DNA of 64,000 nt from Olavius sp. associated proteobacterium Delta 1 (GCA_902749685.1 CACVKW010000065.1:62001-126000); one strand, 5' to 3'. Shown: positions 54,066-62,839, counted from the first letter of the stretch. Made by a program: numbers and translations. The notes: generated by a model from the sequence alone, not told the origin.

Positions 54066-55609
54066 AACCATTTCTCGTTCAACATCTTTTAGATTTAACC
54101 AGTGACAGGCACCCGGTTAAAGTCGCCGTCAAGCATGGTGAAGATGCCATCACATTTGAACAGCTGCATGCAAAATCCTGCGCCCTGGCGTACGGGCTGC
54201 AAAAGTTCGGCATCGGCAGGGGGGAGCGGATCGGTATTTTGCTCGATAAATCCATTAACCAGGTCGTTGCCATGCTGGGCGCGCTGCGGGCCGACTATAT
54301 TTTTGTGCTCATCAATTCAATTTTAAAGGAAAACCAGGTCCGTCACATTCTCAACGACTGTGGTATCCGGCTGCTCATCGCTTCTGAAAAATACCGCGAT
54401 CGCTTTCAAAATATCCTCAAGGATACCGAAGTTGAAATCGTTGTCCCGGAACCGGATCTGGCTCAGCTTGCCGCAACCTATGCCGGAAAAAATGCGCGCA
54501 ATACAAGCACCGGCGAAGATATCGGCAGTATTATCTACACCTCCGGCTCCACCGGACTGCCCAAAGGGATCGTCATCACCCATCGTAACCTGATCGAGGG
54601 CGCCCGAATCGTCAGTCACTATCTGGGCATTACGGCCGCGGAACGGATCCTGGGACTGCTGCCGTTTAATTTTGACTACGGGCTGAATCAGCTGATTTCA
54701 ACCCTTTACCAGGGCTGTACGATTGTCCTGTTTCAATTTTTCATGCCCAATTCCCTGCTCAAGATTCTAATCGATGAAAAAATTACCGGACTGCCGGCGA
54801 TCCCCACCATCTGGTCTGCGGTGTTCAATCCGCAGATTTGTAAAATAGATCCCGGGCAGCCATACCCGGATTTGAGATATATCAGCAACACCGGTGGCAA
54901 ACTTCCGGTTGCGATTGTAAAAAATATCAGGCAGCTTTTCCCGGCAACCGAACTGTTTCTGATGTACGGGCTGACCGAAGCCTTTCGCTCCACCTATCTG
55001 GATCCCGCTGAAGTGGATCGGCGACCGGATTCGATCGGCAAAGCCATTCCGAACGTCCGGGTGGAGGTGGTCGATGAAAACGGTAAAATATGCGAGGCGG
55101 GTGAGGTCGGGGAGTTGATTCACGGCGGAGCCTGCGTCACGAAAGGCTATTGGAACAATCCTGAACTGACCGCCCGGACCTTTCGGCCAAATCCGATGTT
55201 GCCCAAAAAAAATCAGTTTCTGGACCGGGTGGTTTATTCCGGTGATCTGGTCAAAAAAGACCGTGAGGGTTTCCTGTACTACGTCGGACGCAAAGATGCG
55301 ATGATCAAAAAAGAAGGCTATCGGGTTTCACCGACCGAGGTCGAGGAATTGCTGATGACCCATCAGGATGTCTTTGAGGCCGTGGCCTGGGGCCGGGAAC
55401 GTCAAACCGCTAAAATCGAGATTGTGGCACTGGTCACCGCCGGGCGGGAACTTGACATCAAGGAACTCTCAAAATTCTGCCGGCAAAAGGCACCCGAATA
55501 TCTGGTTCCGGACCGGATATGGATTATGGACCATTTTGCCAGAACAGAAACCGGCAAAATAGACCGGCCCCGGGTCATCAAGGAGGCCTATGCTAAATAT
55601 GACCGCTGA
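54062..55609 (+). CDS. AMP-dependent acyl/aminoacyl ligase (exosortase-associated or DltA-like)
   Basis: 515 aa ANL-superfamily enzyme. The A3 motif SIIYTSGSTGLPKGIVITHR (about 156-175), A5 LMYGLTEAFRSTYLDP, A7 YSGDLVKKDREGFLYYVGR, A8 KKEGYRVSPTEVEE and the A10 Lys in TETGKIDRP are all present, so adenylation and thioesterification look intact. It joins an acid to AMP and then loads the upstream carrier protein. The set of carrier protein, this ligase and a PLP decarboxylase recalls the exosortase A-associated ligase/decarboxylase pair (TIGR03098/TIGR03099), but this is by gene order and recollected similarity. ATG start overlapping the carrier-protein stop. The following decarboxylase frame overlaps its end by 20 nt. 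Confidence 0.87.
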   Translation: MKPFLVQHLLDLTSDRHPVKVAVKHGEDAITFEQLHAKSCALAYGLQKFGIGRGERIGILLDKSINQVVAMLGALRADYIFVLINSILKENQVRHILNDCGIRLLIASEKYRDRFQNILKDTEVEIVVPEPDLAQLAATYAGKNARNTSTGEDIGSIIYTSGSTGLPKGIVITHRNLIEGARIVSHYLGITAAERILGLLPFNFDYGLNQLISTLYQGCTIVLFQFFMPNSLLKILIDEKITGLPAIPTIWSAVFNPQICKIDPGQPYPDLRYISNTGGKLPVAIVKNIRQLFPATELFLMYGLTEAFRSTYLDPAEVDRRPDSIGKAIPNVRVEVVDENGKICEAGEVGELIHGGACVTKGYWNNPELTARTFRPNPMLPKKNQFLDRVVYSGDLVKKDREGFLYYVGRKDAMIKKEGYRVSPTEVEELLMTHQDVFEAVAWGRERQTAKIEIVALVTAGRELDIKELSKFCRQKAPEYLVPDRIWIMDHFARTETGKIDRPRVIKEAYAKYDR

Positions 55610-55898
55610 TCTGCTGCAGGCGGCACAACGCTTTGATACGCCGCTGTATGTGTATGATTTCGATGCGATTGAGGCACGGCTGGCTGCTTTGAGGTCGTCA
55701 ATCCACGGCAGAGTAAAACTCTTCCATGCCGTCAAGATGGGCGGTATACCCTCGCCGTTCGGTGTCGATGAGGAACATGCGGCTGAGATTATCGATCTCA
55801 TCCTCTTTTTGGGCCATGAGACCCCGCGCGAGATTCTCATTAAAGACGGTCAGGCTGTTGTAATCCGGCAGCGCAAGGATGTTACGCAATTCAACTAG
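55590..55898 (+). pseudogene. PLP-dependent decarboxylase with large internal deletion
   Basis: 102 aa. Residues 1-50 (DTPLYVYDFDAIEARLAALR, then RVKLFHAVK with the PLP Lys49) are the N-terminus of a diaminopimelate/ornithine-type fold III decarboxylase. From residue 51 the protein jumps into what looks like the extreme C-terminus (IIDLILFLGHETPREILIKD, then GQAVVIRQRKD), typical of the end of exosortase-associated decarboxylases. About 300 residues of barrel and active site are missing, with the frame kept. It therefore cannot decarboxylate. It overlaps the ligase by 20 nt, as the intact operon would. An alternative start is ATG 55599. Confidence 0.75.
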
Positions 55899-56335
55899 TC
55901 GCCCTGCGGTCCGCCGGGTACCAAATTCGAATTTAATTGGTGCGCTCTATTGGGAAAAATATTCCAGCACCGAAAACCTGATCCTGTGGGCTTGGATCCG
56001 CTACTTTTCGACTGGGCACTAATTAGCTAAAAAAATAAAAAAATATTTTAAAAGAGCAAAGGTTTTCGCATGTTATCCCCGAATAGAACTATCTTTGCCG
56101 GTTAACACGGAATTTTTTGCTTGATATCCGCTTATTTCTGCAATAATAAAAGGTATTCTTTGATCAGAGGCATTTTCCAAAGGGGTGTCCTCCTGCCTTT
56201 TTAAACGGTTTTTCCCTGAATTCCGCAAACGGTGGCTGATCTTGGTCCGCCCCGGTCGGTTTAAATTAGAAACAAAAACGTTGTATAACTAGTTGTAGAA
56301 TCTGCGAGACCTATTAAAAAATAAGGGAGATAGTC
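55899..56335. other. Intergenic region with an open, start-less conserved-looking fragment
   Basis: Between the decarboxylase relic and the Trm112 gene. An open stretch at about 55899-56030 reads SPCGPPGTKFEFNWCALLGK, then IFQHRKPDPVGLDPLL, then FDWALIS and a stop, with no ATG or GTG start and no SD. It may be decayed coding sequence or a repeat. The rest is AT-rich; no terminator or promoter was clear. Confidence 0.4.
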
Positions 56336-56509
56336 ATGGCCATCAGTCAGGAACTGTTAGATATTTTAGCCTGTCCAAAGTGCAAGGGAGACCTGTATCA
56401 GAATGATGCTAAGGACGGTTTGATTTGTGATCAATGTAAACTAATGTACGAGATTCGGGATGATATCCCGATTATGCTGATTGATGAAGCCAAATCGCTT
56501 GATGAATAG
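56336..56509 (+). CDS. Trm112/YcaR (UPF0434) family small zinc protein
   Basis: 57 aa: MAISQELLDILACPKCKGDL followed by a second knuckle GLICDQCKLMYEIRDDIPIM. Two CxxC pairs (CPKC and CDQC) form a zinc knuckle, and the ending (R/D)DDIPIML(I)DEA is the family hallmark. Members are found with tRNA/protein methyltransferases (Trm112) or beside LPS genes in bacteria; its partner here is unknown. The start is ATG with AAGGGAG about 8 nt upstream. It is followed by a short word-repeat gap and the DUF4416 gene. Confidence 0.92.
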   Translation: MAISQELLDILACPKCKGDLYQNDAKDGLICDQCKLMYEIRDDIPIMLIDEAKSLDE

Positions 56510-56602
56510 TTATATGTCATTAGTTAATTGTTATTCGTTCACGGCAGATGCGTAAGGCCAAAGCTACCAATAACTGACAACCAATAACCAATCACGAATC
56601 GC

Positions 56603-57130
56603 ATGAGCATTCCTCGAGCGCCGCGGCCGGCGAAATTGGTCATCGGGCTTATCATGAAGGACAGGGCACTGATTGAGCCTTTAGGTGTTGAGCTTTCGGC
56701 CGGCTTCGGTTCGGTGGACATGGTCAGTTCCTGGATGCCCTTTGACTATACATCTTATTATGAGCCGGAGATGGGAACGCCGCTCTTTCGGCGGGTGCTG
56801 ACCTATAATAATTTGATCGATCAGGATAAATTGCCTGAAATTAAGTTGACAACCAATCGCCTGGAGCAGTCCTTTGCGCAAAGCGGCAGACGCAGAGTCA
56901 ATATTGATCCGGGGTATCTGCTTTACGAGCGGTTTGTGCTGGCCTCGGGCAAAAATTTTTGTCACAGAATTTATATCGGCAGCAGCATCTATGCGGATTT
57001 AACGTTAATTTATCAACGGGGCCGGTATGAAAAACTTCCCTGGACCTACCCTGATTATGCGGATGAGCCAATGCTGGAATTTCTGACCCGGGTTCGCCGC
57101 AAGTATGCTGTTGATTTAAAAACAAACTGA
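56603..57130 (+). CDS. DUF4416 family protein
   Basis: 175 aa: PAKLVIGLIMKDRALIEPLG, WMPFDYTSYYEPEMGTPLFR, KLPEIKLTTNRLEQSF, RRVNIDPGYLLYERFVLASG and PWTYPDYADEPMLEFLTRVR. These match the DUF4416 family, which is common in Desulfobacterota and some other anaerobes; its function is unknown. The sequence has no signal peptide or transmembrane segment. ATG start. It lies upstream of the YicC gene, 77 bp away, in the same direction. Confidence 0.85.
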   Translation: MSIPRAPRPAKLVIGLIMKDRALIEPLGVELSAGFGSVDMVSSWMPFDYTSYYEPEMGTPLFRRVLTYNNLIDQDKLPEIKLTTNRLEQSFAQSGRRRVNIDPGYLLYERFVLASGKNFCHRIYIGSSIYADLTLIYQRGRYEKLPWTYPDYADEPMLEFLTRVRRKYAVDLKTN

Positions 57131-57207
57131 CAATTGGATCCAGGCGTGGCGATTCGTTTTGCCATTAGGCCGTTGTTATCCAAATTCTTGAGGGGGACCC
57201 CCAAATT

Positions 57208-58089
57208 ATGATCAAAAGTATGACCGGTTTTGCAGCGGCTGAGGTGATCGCCGGAGATATCACGGTGTCGGTGGACATCCGCGCATTCAACAGCAGGCAT
57301 CTGGATATCGTCCTGCGCGCACCTTCCAGCTATATGGCGCTGGAAGAGAAAATGAAAGGGCTGATCACCCGGCAGATCGTCAGGGGACGGTTAGAGGTGA
57401 AAGTTCAGATTAAAGACGGTTCGGAGGGAACCGTCGCCTTTGAAATCGATTGGTCCAGGGCCAACGCCATGCATGGCGCTCTGGTTCAATTAAAAGATAA
57501 ATTAGACCTGAAAAATGATATTTCCGTGGACCACCTGCTCAACGTGGGGGGGATGATCAAGCCGGTCGAAAAGGTGGACGAATCCGACAGCATATGGTTG
57601 ACGGCTAAGGAGTGTCTCAACCGGGCCATAGATGAACTTGAATCCATGCGCCGTAAAGAAGGCGATTTCATTGCCGACGATTTATTTGCACGCCTGGATT
57701 TCATCGAGACCTGCCTGATGGAAATTAAAGGTGACTCGAACAATCTGATATACCAGTATCAGGAAAGATTAAAGGAGCGCATCGCTGCCTTAACCCAGGA
57801 GACGGTTGAACTCGATCCCGCACGGCTTGCCCAGGAGGCGGCCTATCTGGCGGACCGCAGCGATATTTCAGAGGAAATTGTCCGGGCAGAGAGCCATGTC
57901 CAGCAGTTTCGGCATATTATGCGTTCAGAAGAGCCCGGCGGCAGAAAGCTTAACTTTTTGCTGCAGGAGCTTCATCGGGAATTCAACACCATCGGATCCA
58001 AGATAGGCCATGCCGATACCTCCCACAGGATTGTGGATGTCAAAGCTGAATTGGAGAAAATCAGGGAGCAAATTCAAAACGTGGAATAA
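57208..58089 (+). CDS. YicC family endoribonuclease
   Basis: 293 aa, the usual YicC length. The N-terminus [20 protein letters not shown] and [20 protein letters not shown] are family hallmarks, with a YicC N-terminal domain (1-155) and a C-terminal DUF1732 domain (205-293; [46 protein letters not shown]). Family members are RNA endonucleases (YicC/YloC) that affect RNA decay. ATG start with GAGGGGG some 12 nt upstream. It lies in a conserved run YicC - RemA - Gmk - RlmB with short gaps, probably one operon. Confidence 0.93.
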   Translation: MIKSMTGFAAAEVIAGDITVSVDIRAFNSRHLDIVLRAPSSYMALEEKMKGLITRQIVRGRLEVKVQIKDGSEGTVAFEIDWSRANAMHGALVQLKDKLDLKNDISVDHLLNVGGMIKPVEKVDESDSIWLTAKECLNRAIDELESMRRKEGDFIADDLFARLDFIETCLMEIKGDSNNLIYQYQERLKERIAALTQETVELDPARLAQEAAYLADRSDISEEIVRAESHVQQFRHIMRSEEPGGRKLNFLLQELHREFNTIGSKIGHADTSHRIVDVKAELEKIREQIQNVE

Positions 58090-58130
58090 AATATTATACG
58101 CACACAGCACATTGCGATTATGGAGGTAGA

Positions 58131-58385
58131 ATGGATCAGAATCTATTAAACATCGGCTTTGGAAGTACCGTTGTTTCCGATCGGGTGGTTGCCATTGTTT
58201 CCCCGAATTCGGCACCAATGAAGCGGCTCAAAGATGAGGCCCGGGATGAAAAACGCCTGATCGATGCAACGCACGGACGCAGAACCCGCTCCATAATTAT
58301 CATGGACAGCAATCACGTGGTTCTATCGGCCATTCAGGCAGAAACTATTTCGCAACGTTATGCGGCGCAGAAGGAATCGTCCTGA
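58131..58385 (+). CDS. remA: RemA/DUF370 family regulator
   Basis: 84 aa: [20 protein letters not shown], then [20 protein letters not shown], then [20 protein letters not shown] and [15 protein letters not shown]. This is the RemA (DUF370) family, a DNA-binding regulator of extracellular matrix genes in Bacillus and a common neighbour of gmk in other phyla. GGAGG sits 5-6 nt before the ATG. It lies between yicC and gmk, 6 bp before gmk. The role in this organism is not established. Confidence 0.93.
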   Translation: MDQNLLNIGFGSTVVSDRVVAIVSPNSAPMKRLKDEARDEKRLIDATHGRRTRSIIIMDSNHVVLSAIQAETISQRYAAQKESS

Positions 58386-58391
58386 TTAGAC

Positions 58392-59006
58392 ATGAGCAAA
58401 CAATATTCGCAAAAGGTTCGCACCAATCCCACGTCCAGCGTGCCTGATAGACCGGGCCTTCTTTTTATTCTGTCAGCCCCTTCCGGCGCCGGAAAATCAA
58501 CCATCTGCCGCGCCGTGCTGGATCATTTCCCGGATATGTTGTACTCGATTTCCTACACGACCAGACCTCCCCGCAAAGGGGAGCAAGACGGAGTCCATTA
58601 TTATTTTATCGCCGAAGATGATTTTACAAACGGAATTGAACGGGGGCGGTGGGCTGAATGGGCAAAGGTCCACGACAACTACTACGGTACCTCCGCAGAC
58701 CTGCTGGACCGGGTGCTCAACGGCGGTCAAGATATAATACTGGACATTGATGTTCAGGGAATGCGCCAGATTCTGAATAGGTACCCCGCCGGTATTACGA
58801 TATTCATTATGCCGCCCTCCCTGCAAACGTTGCGGTCCCGTCTGGAAGCCCGGGGCACTGACAGTCCTGAGGTTATTGCCCTTCGCTTAAAAAATGCGCA
58901 GGCTGAGATGGCCCAAAAAGAGCTGTACCGTCACGTAATTATCAACGATCAGCTGGCGGATGCTATCGCAGAGCTGATCGGCATCATCGAGAAGTGTTGC
59001 TCGTGA
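58392..59006 (+). CDS. gmk: Guanylate kinase
   Basis: 204 aa. GMP + ATP to GDP + ADP in purine salvage and (p)ppGpp metabolism. P-loop SAPSGAGKST (residues 28-37); the GMP-binding segment SYTTRPPRKGEQDGVHYYFI and WAEVHDNYYGT-type segment (WAEWAKVHDNYYGTSADLLD); the lid-region sequences FIMPPSLQTLRSRLEARGTD and RLKNAQAEMAQKEL are standard. The first 20 residues are an extra tail before PGLLFILSAP, so a slightly later start is possible. The stop overlaps the next gene's start (GTGA). Confidence 0.96.
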   Translation: MSKQYSQKVRTNPTSSVPDRPGLLFILSAPSGAGKSTICRAVLDHFPDMLYSISYTTRPPRKGEQDGVHYYFIAEDDFTNGIERGRWAEWAKVHDNYYGTSADLLDRVLNGGQDIILDIDVQGMRQILNRYPAGITIFIMPPSLQTLRSRLEARGTDSPEVIALRLKNAQAEMAQKELYRHVIINDQLADAIAELIGIIEKCCS

Positions 59007-59746
59007 AGACCGAAATACTGTACGGTATCCACCCGGTACACGAAATGTTGTCGGCCGGGCGCAGGCGGGTTTACGAGATTTATCTGGCAAAAGAAAAAAA
59101 TACGGCCCGTCTCAAGCCGATCATATCCCTGGCAGAATCACGAGGTATTTCTCGGCAAACCATTGGAAGCGCCAATTTCAAAGCCCTAGTCGGCCCGGTA
59201 GTTCACCAGGGCGTGGCGGCCAGGGTGAGCCCGTATCCCCTAGCCACCTTGACGGAAATCCTGCAGACGTCCCAGGCCGGGGATGATCGGTTTTTTCTGC
59301 TGATGTTGGATAGCCTCATCGACCCCCAGAACCTGGGCGCCCTGATCCGAACCGCGCTGTGTGCCGGAATTGACGGCGTCATACTGCCCAAAGACAACTG
59401 TGCAACACCGACCACCGCCGTTTCCAGGGCATCTGCCGGTGCCCTTGAGCACATTAAATTAAGCCGGGTAACCAACCTGGTGCAGACCATAAAACTTTGT
59501 AAAAATCGCGGACTGTGGATCATTGGTTTGCTAAAAGATGCGCAGCAGTCGATATATGCCGGGGATTTAGCCGGATCGATTGCCCTGGTGCTTGGCGGAG
59601 AGCAAAAGGGCCTTCGCCCTTTAGTCAGAAAAAATTGTGATTTTTTATTTTCCATTCCCCAACAGGGGCCGGTCGATTCTCTCAATGCCTCGGCGGCCGG
59701 TGCGGTTGCCATGTATGAAGCCTGGCGCCAGAGGCAGGAAAGATAG
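59003..59746 (+). CDS. rlmB: 23S rRNA (guanosine-2'-O-)-methyltransferase, TrmH/SpoU family
   Basis: 247 aa from GTG 59003, which overlaps the gmk stop as GTGA; the frame continues three codons earlier. An N-terminal L30e-like substrate-binding domain (TEILYGIHPVHEMLSAGRRR, VVHQGVAARVSPYPLA) is followed by the SPOUT fold: motif 1 LLMLDSLIDPQNLGALIRTA, motif 2 ALVLGGEQKGLRPLVRKNCD and motif 3 IPQQGPVDSLNASAAGAVAM form the knot and SAM site. It methylates G2251 in 23S rRNA in E. coli. Family A repeat copy 3 begins at its stop codon. Confidence 0.93.
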   Translation: MKTEILYGIHPVHEMLSAGRRRVYEIYLAKEKNTARLKPIISLAESRGISRQTIGSANFKALVGPVVHQGVAARVSPYPLATLTEILQTSQAGDDRFFLLMLDSLIDPQNLGALIRTALCAGIDGVILPKDNCATPTTAVSRASAGALEHIKLSRVTNLVQTIKLCKNRGLWIIGLLKDAQQSIYAGDLAGSIALVLGGEQKGLRPLVRKNCDFLFSIPQQGPVDSLNASAAGAVAMYEAWRQRQER

Positions 59747-59944
59747 GTGTCAGGCGGCGCTGACGGTCTGAAAATGGGCCAGATTAATCGAAAAAGAAAC
59801 TCTGAAAAAGCGAACATCTAACATCGAACGTCGGATATTGATGACGCTGCGCTTTATCTATTTTAAAACATGCGAATCACAAAGTTTCTTTTTCGATTAA
59901 ACTGGCCGCTTTTCAGGCCAGCGGCTGGGCTGAAACCTGAAACC
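59745..59944. repeat. Interspersed inverted-repeat element, family A copy 3
   Basis: Starts at the rlmB stop codon with AGGTGTCAGGC and ends with GCTGAAACCTGAAACC. Inner arms CCAGATTAATCGAAAAAGAA and TTCTTTTTCGATTAAACTGG are complementary. The core TTGATGACGCTGCGCTTTAT is shared with copies 1 and 2. Confidence 0.8.
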
Positions 59945-59964
59945 AGCACCTCAAGGGGCAGCAT

Positions 59965-60813
59965 TTGCTAACCAGACTGCTTTCCAGACAGTACAAGACC
60001 TTGCACCGCATCGTTTTTCCGCCCAAATGTCTGGTGTGTGACCGCTTTTTTCATCCCCCGGAATGTCATACCGCTGTGGTTGCCGAAGGTGTCGGCTGCA
60101 AACAAGATCCAGCACCTTTATCATTGCAGAGCCGGCTTGACAGATTGCTCTCAGTTTGTTTATGTCAGACCTGCATCAGGGGACTGGTCGCGGTTGAATC
60201 TCCGATATGTGATTGTTGCGGAATCCCTTTTCAAGGCCGGCAAGGGGCAGGTCATCGCTGCGGTGAATGCATCACACAACCGAAATATTTCAGAATTGCC
60301 CGCGCGCCGCTGATATATGAGCAAATTTTAACGCGCGTCATTCATTGCTTTAAGTATAAAGGCAAAGTTCAACTGGCTGAGCCACTGGCAGAACTTCTCC
60401 TGACAGCCTTCAAGATGTTTTGGGAAAATGACCGCATCGATATCATTTTACCGGTGCCACTTCACATAAAAAGATTCCGGAAACGGGGATTCAATCAGGC
60501 CCATTTGCTGGTTCGTAACTGGAATATTCTTGCCGGGCAGCATCCCAATCGCCTGGTCGAATTCCAGATCGAGCGCAACCTGTTAGTCCGGACGGTGGCA
60601 ACCGCACCGCAAACGGCTCTCGGGCGTACCCAGCGGGCCGTCAATATAGAAAATGCCTTTGATCTTAATGACCCGCATAAGGTAAAAGACAAGCGCGTCC
60701 TGCTAATCGATGACGTATACACCACCGGTGCAACGGTGAATGAATGTGCGCGTTTGCTGCTAAACTGCGGCGCGCGGGATGTGGACGTACTCACGCTGGC
60801 CCGGGCCGTCTGA
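59965..60813 (+). CDS. comF: ComF family phosphoribosyltransferase-like protein
   Basis: 282 aa. An N-terminal double zinc-finger region (CLVCDRFF, CLCQTCIRG, CDCCGIPF, HRCGEC) is followed by a type I phosphoribosyltransferase domain with FKYKGKVQLAEPLAE, IILPVPLHIKRFRKRGFNQA, LGRTQRAVNIENAF and the PRPP motif VLLIDDVYTTGATVNECARLL. In naturally competent bacteria ComF is needed for DNA uptake; elsewhere (GntX-type) its role is obscure. The TTG start has AAGGGG 6 nt upstream. It lies downstream of family A copy 3, in the same direction as rlmB. Confidence 0.9.
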   Translation: MLTRLLSRQYKTLHRIVFPPKCLVCDRFFHPPECHTAVVAEGVGCKQDPAPLSLQSRLDRLLSVCLCQTCIRGLVAVESPICDCCGIPFQGRQGAGHRCGECITQPKYFRIARAPLIYEQILTRVIHCFKYKGKVQLAEPLAELLLTAFKMFWENDRIDIILPVPLHIKRFRKRGFNQAHLLVRNWNILAGQHPNRLVEFQIERNLLVRTVATAPQTALGRTQRAVNIENAFDLNDPHKVKDKRVLLIDDVYTTGATVNECARLLLNCGARDVDVLTLARAV

Positions 60814-60972
60814 TTCGGCCCAGGGGAGTCAGGACGACCGATATAAAATCGGCATTTTAATATCTGAATTTTAGCGCAGCAATCTGCACGCCAAGTTCAT
60901 TGCGGTAACTTGATCCCGAATATCACCGGGGGCTGTTTACATGCTAAATTCAGGCTATAACACTGCCATAGG
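60814..60972. other. Intergenic region with repeat E-like segment
   Basis: Contains CCGAT-ATAAA-ATCGG (60838-60852) followed by CATTTTAA, a weak terminator-like hairpin, and CTGAATTTTAGCGCAGCAAT (60865-60884), similar to the family E stretch at 33100. No gene. Confidence 0.35.
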
Positions 60973-61494
60973 ATGATAATGGATGCAGCAAAAAAAATCG
61001 TGACCCTTGAAAAGCTTGTGGCCGGGCTGGGCAGGGCCCGCAAATCCGGTAAGAAGATTGTATTCACCAATGGATGCTTTGATATCCTGCATGTCGGACA
61101 TGTCCGGTATCTTGCAGCTGCCGGATCCGAAGGAGATCTGTTGGTAGTCGGTTTGAATTCCGATGCATCGGTCCGCACCATAAAAGGTGACAAACGGCCG
61201 CTCGTGCCCCAGGACCAGCGGGCGGAAGTTCTGGCGAATTTGATCTGCGTGGATTTTGTTGTCGTCTTCGATGCCCCGGATCCCGCGACGCTGATTGAGA
61301 CCCTTGCGCCGGATGTGCTGGTCAAAGGGGCGGACTGGGCCGAAGCGGAAATTGTGGGTGGCGATTTTGTGAAATCCAGGGGCGGCAAAGTTGTGCGGGT
61401 TTCCCTGGTGCCGGCTGCTTCTACAAGTGGAATTATCGAGATAATAGTTGAAAGATATTCTGGCAAACAGGAAGCAGAAGACAGTAAGGAGTAG
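60973..61494 (+). CDS. rfaE2: D-glycero-beta-D-manno-heptose 1-phosphate adenylyltransferase
   Basis: 173 aa, equal to the separate cytidylyltransferase-like half of HldE. It makes ADP-D-glycero-beta-D-manno-heptose from heptose 1-phosphate and ATP, the donor used after epimerisation by WaaC and WaaF. KKIVFTNGCFDILHVGHVRY holds the HxGH motif (residues 40-43), and DILHVGH, GLNSDASVRTIKGDKRPLVP and IVERY are typical. ISTS appears as PAASTSGIIEII. The start is ATG 60973; ATG 60979 is possible. Residues after VERYSGKQEAEDSKE run into a CAGAAGACAGTAAGG word-repeat tract, so the tail is repeat-derived. It couples this housekeeping region to the heptosyltransferase genes at 30-33 kb. Confidence 0.93.
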   Translation: MIMDAAKKIVTLEKLVAGLGRARKSGKKIVFTNGCFDILHVGHVRYLAAAGSEGDLLVVGLNSDASVRTIKGDKRPLVPQDQRAEVLANLICVDFVVVFDAPDPATLIETLAPDVLVKGADWAEAEIVGGDFVKSRGGKVVRVSLVPAASTSGIIEIIVERYSGKQEAEDSKE

Positions 61495-61999
61495 GCCGTA
61501 GACAGTAGGTCCAATCTGTTCATGGTTGCAGGCGTCAGTAAGTATTGAATCCTGAATTCTGAACACTGATATGGTTACAACTGAAGGCCAACACTTGTGA
61601 ACGAAAGTCCATTTTCATGAGCGACTCCGACCCAGCGGGTCGATTTCGGTTGCTGACACCTCATATGAAACTTCAAGAAGTTAAAAAGCGAACCGCAGAA
61701 CCGCAGAATATCGAATATCGAATGTCGAAGGGTGGTTTCGCTTCGCTCAGTCATTTATTTATAAAATAGACAGGATACATTCCTTCGACATTCGACATTC
61801 ATGATTCGATATTTGATATTCGCTTTTTCAAAGTTTCATTTGTTGATCAAACTGGCCGCTCCGCGGCCAGCGGATGGGCTGACACCCGAAACCTGACATC
61901 TGAACACTGCTGGTAAATGCATTTTCCCATATCACCCCGGCGGGGTGGACCAAAGCCGGGCCCTCTGGGCCCGGATAATAAATCGGGGGCCTTAACGAT
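61495..61999. other. Intergenic region with word repeats and family A copy 4
   Basis: GTAGGCCGTAGACAGTAGG-type words (61490-61520) are followed by an imperfect AT-rich stretch, family A copy 4 and a GC-rich stretch (61930-61990: GGCGGGGTGGACCAAAGCCG). No gene. The downstream pgeF start is close to 62000. Confidence 0.6.
61651..61893. repeat. Interspersed inverted-repeat element, family A copy 4
   Basis: The left end TGACACCTCATATGAAACTT is paired with a right end of AAGTTTCAT...TGACACCCGAAACC words. Inner arms GAATATCGAATGTCGAA (about 61725-61745) and TTCGACATTCGACATTC (about 61783-61799) are complementary. It has diverged more than copies 1-3 and lost the TTGATGACGC core. Confidence 0.7.
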
Positions 62000-62776
62000 T
62001 TGATTCTAACAACCGACAACGGAACACCTTTTTACCGGTTTGAGAATCTGGCAGCCTGCGCCGACATTGGCCACGGAATTTTTACGCGCAACGCCGGCTG
62101 CAGCCCACCGCCCTTCAACAGCCTAAATGTCGGCCACGGGATTGGCGATGATGATTCCAGGGTTGAAACAAACAGGCGGACCATCGGGCGCTGTTTCAGG
62201 GGGGCAGAACTTGTTTATGCCCGTCAGGTTCACGGCCGGCAGGTGATAATCCTGGCTGATTATCCCGGGGGGCAAGGGGCAACGCCACACCCTGCAGCGC
62301 CTGTCGTCGGCGATGCCATCGTGACGGACCAACGTCAAAAGTACCTGGTCATCCAGGTCGCCGACTGCCAATCAGTGCTTTTGTACGAACCGGTCCGGCA
62401 GGCAGTCGCCAATCTGCATTGCGGATGGCGGGGAAGTGTTCAAAACATCATCGGCCGCACGGTTGAGACGATGGTGCTGCATTTTGATTGCAGCCCCGCG
62501 AACATTATCGCCGGGATCGGTCCCTCCCTGGGACCTTGTTGTGCTGAATTCATCAACTATAAAGCCGAAATTCCGCCGGCGTTGTGGGGCTATAAGGATT
62601 CAACCGATCATTTTGATTTTTGGTCCATCAGCCGGGATCAAATGGTGCAAGCCGGTGTTGCGCCGGAAAATATAGAATCCAGCCGGATCTGCACCCGCTG
62701 CCGTGCGGATGAATTCTTCTCCTACCGCAGCGAAAAAACCACCGGTCGATTTGCGGCGGTGATCGGACTTAGATAA
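62000..62776 (+). CDS. pgeF: Peptidoglycan editing factor PgeF (YfiH/laccase-domain family)
   Basis: 258 aa of the YfiH family (purine nucleoside phosphorylase-like laccase fold; peptidoglycan editing factor). LVYARQVHGRQVIIL, VIQVADCQSVLLYEPV, VANLHCGWRGSVQNI (metal-binding His/Cys) and AGIGPSLGPCCAEFINY are signature segments, and RICTRCRADEFFSYR is a C-terminal motif with the conserved SxR. The TTG start at 62000 is chosen because no other start gives the early segment ENLAACADIGHGIFTRNAG; the GGGGG sequence upstream is about 12 nt away. It lies before a tandem octamer and repeat B copy 3. Confidence 0.9.
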   Translation: MILTTDNGTPFYRFENLAACADIGHGIFTRNAGCSPPPFNSLNVGHGIGDDDSRVETNRRTIGRCFRGAELVYARQVHGRQVIILADYPGGQGATPHPAAPVVGDAIVTDQRQKYLVIQVADCQSVLLYEPVRQAVANLHCGWRGSVQNIIGRTVETMVLHFDCSPANIIAGIGPSLGPCCAEFINYKAEIPPALWGYKDSTDHFDFWSISRDQMVQAGVAPENIESSRICTRCRADEFFSYRSEKTTGRFAAVIGLR

Positions 62777-62783
62777 TTGAAAA

Positions 62784-62839
62784 GGGATTGAGGGATTGAG
62801 GGATTGGGGGATTGAGGGATTGAGGGATTGAGGGACTCA
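62784..62839 (+). repeat. Tandem octamer repeat, seven units of GGGATTGA
   Basis: Seven consecutive 8-bp units, five exact GGGATTGA, one GGGATTGG and one GGGACTCA. It begins just after the pgeF stop. Confidence 0.85.
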
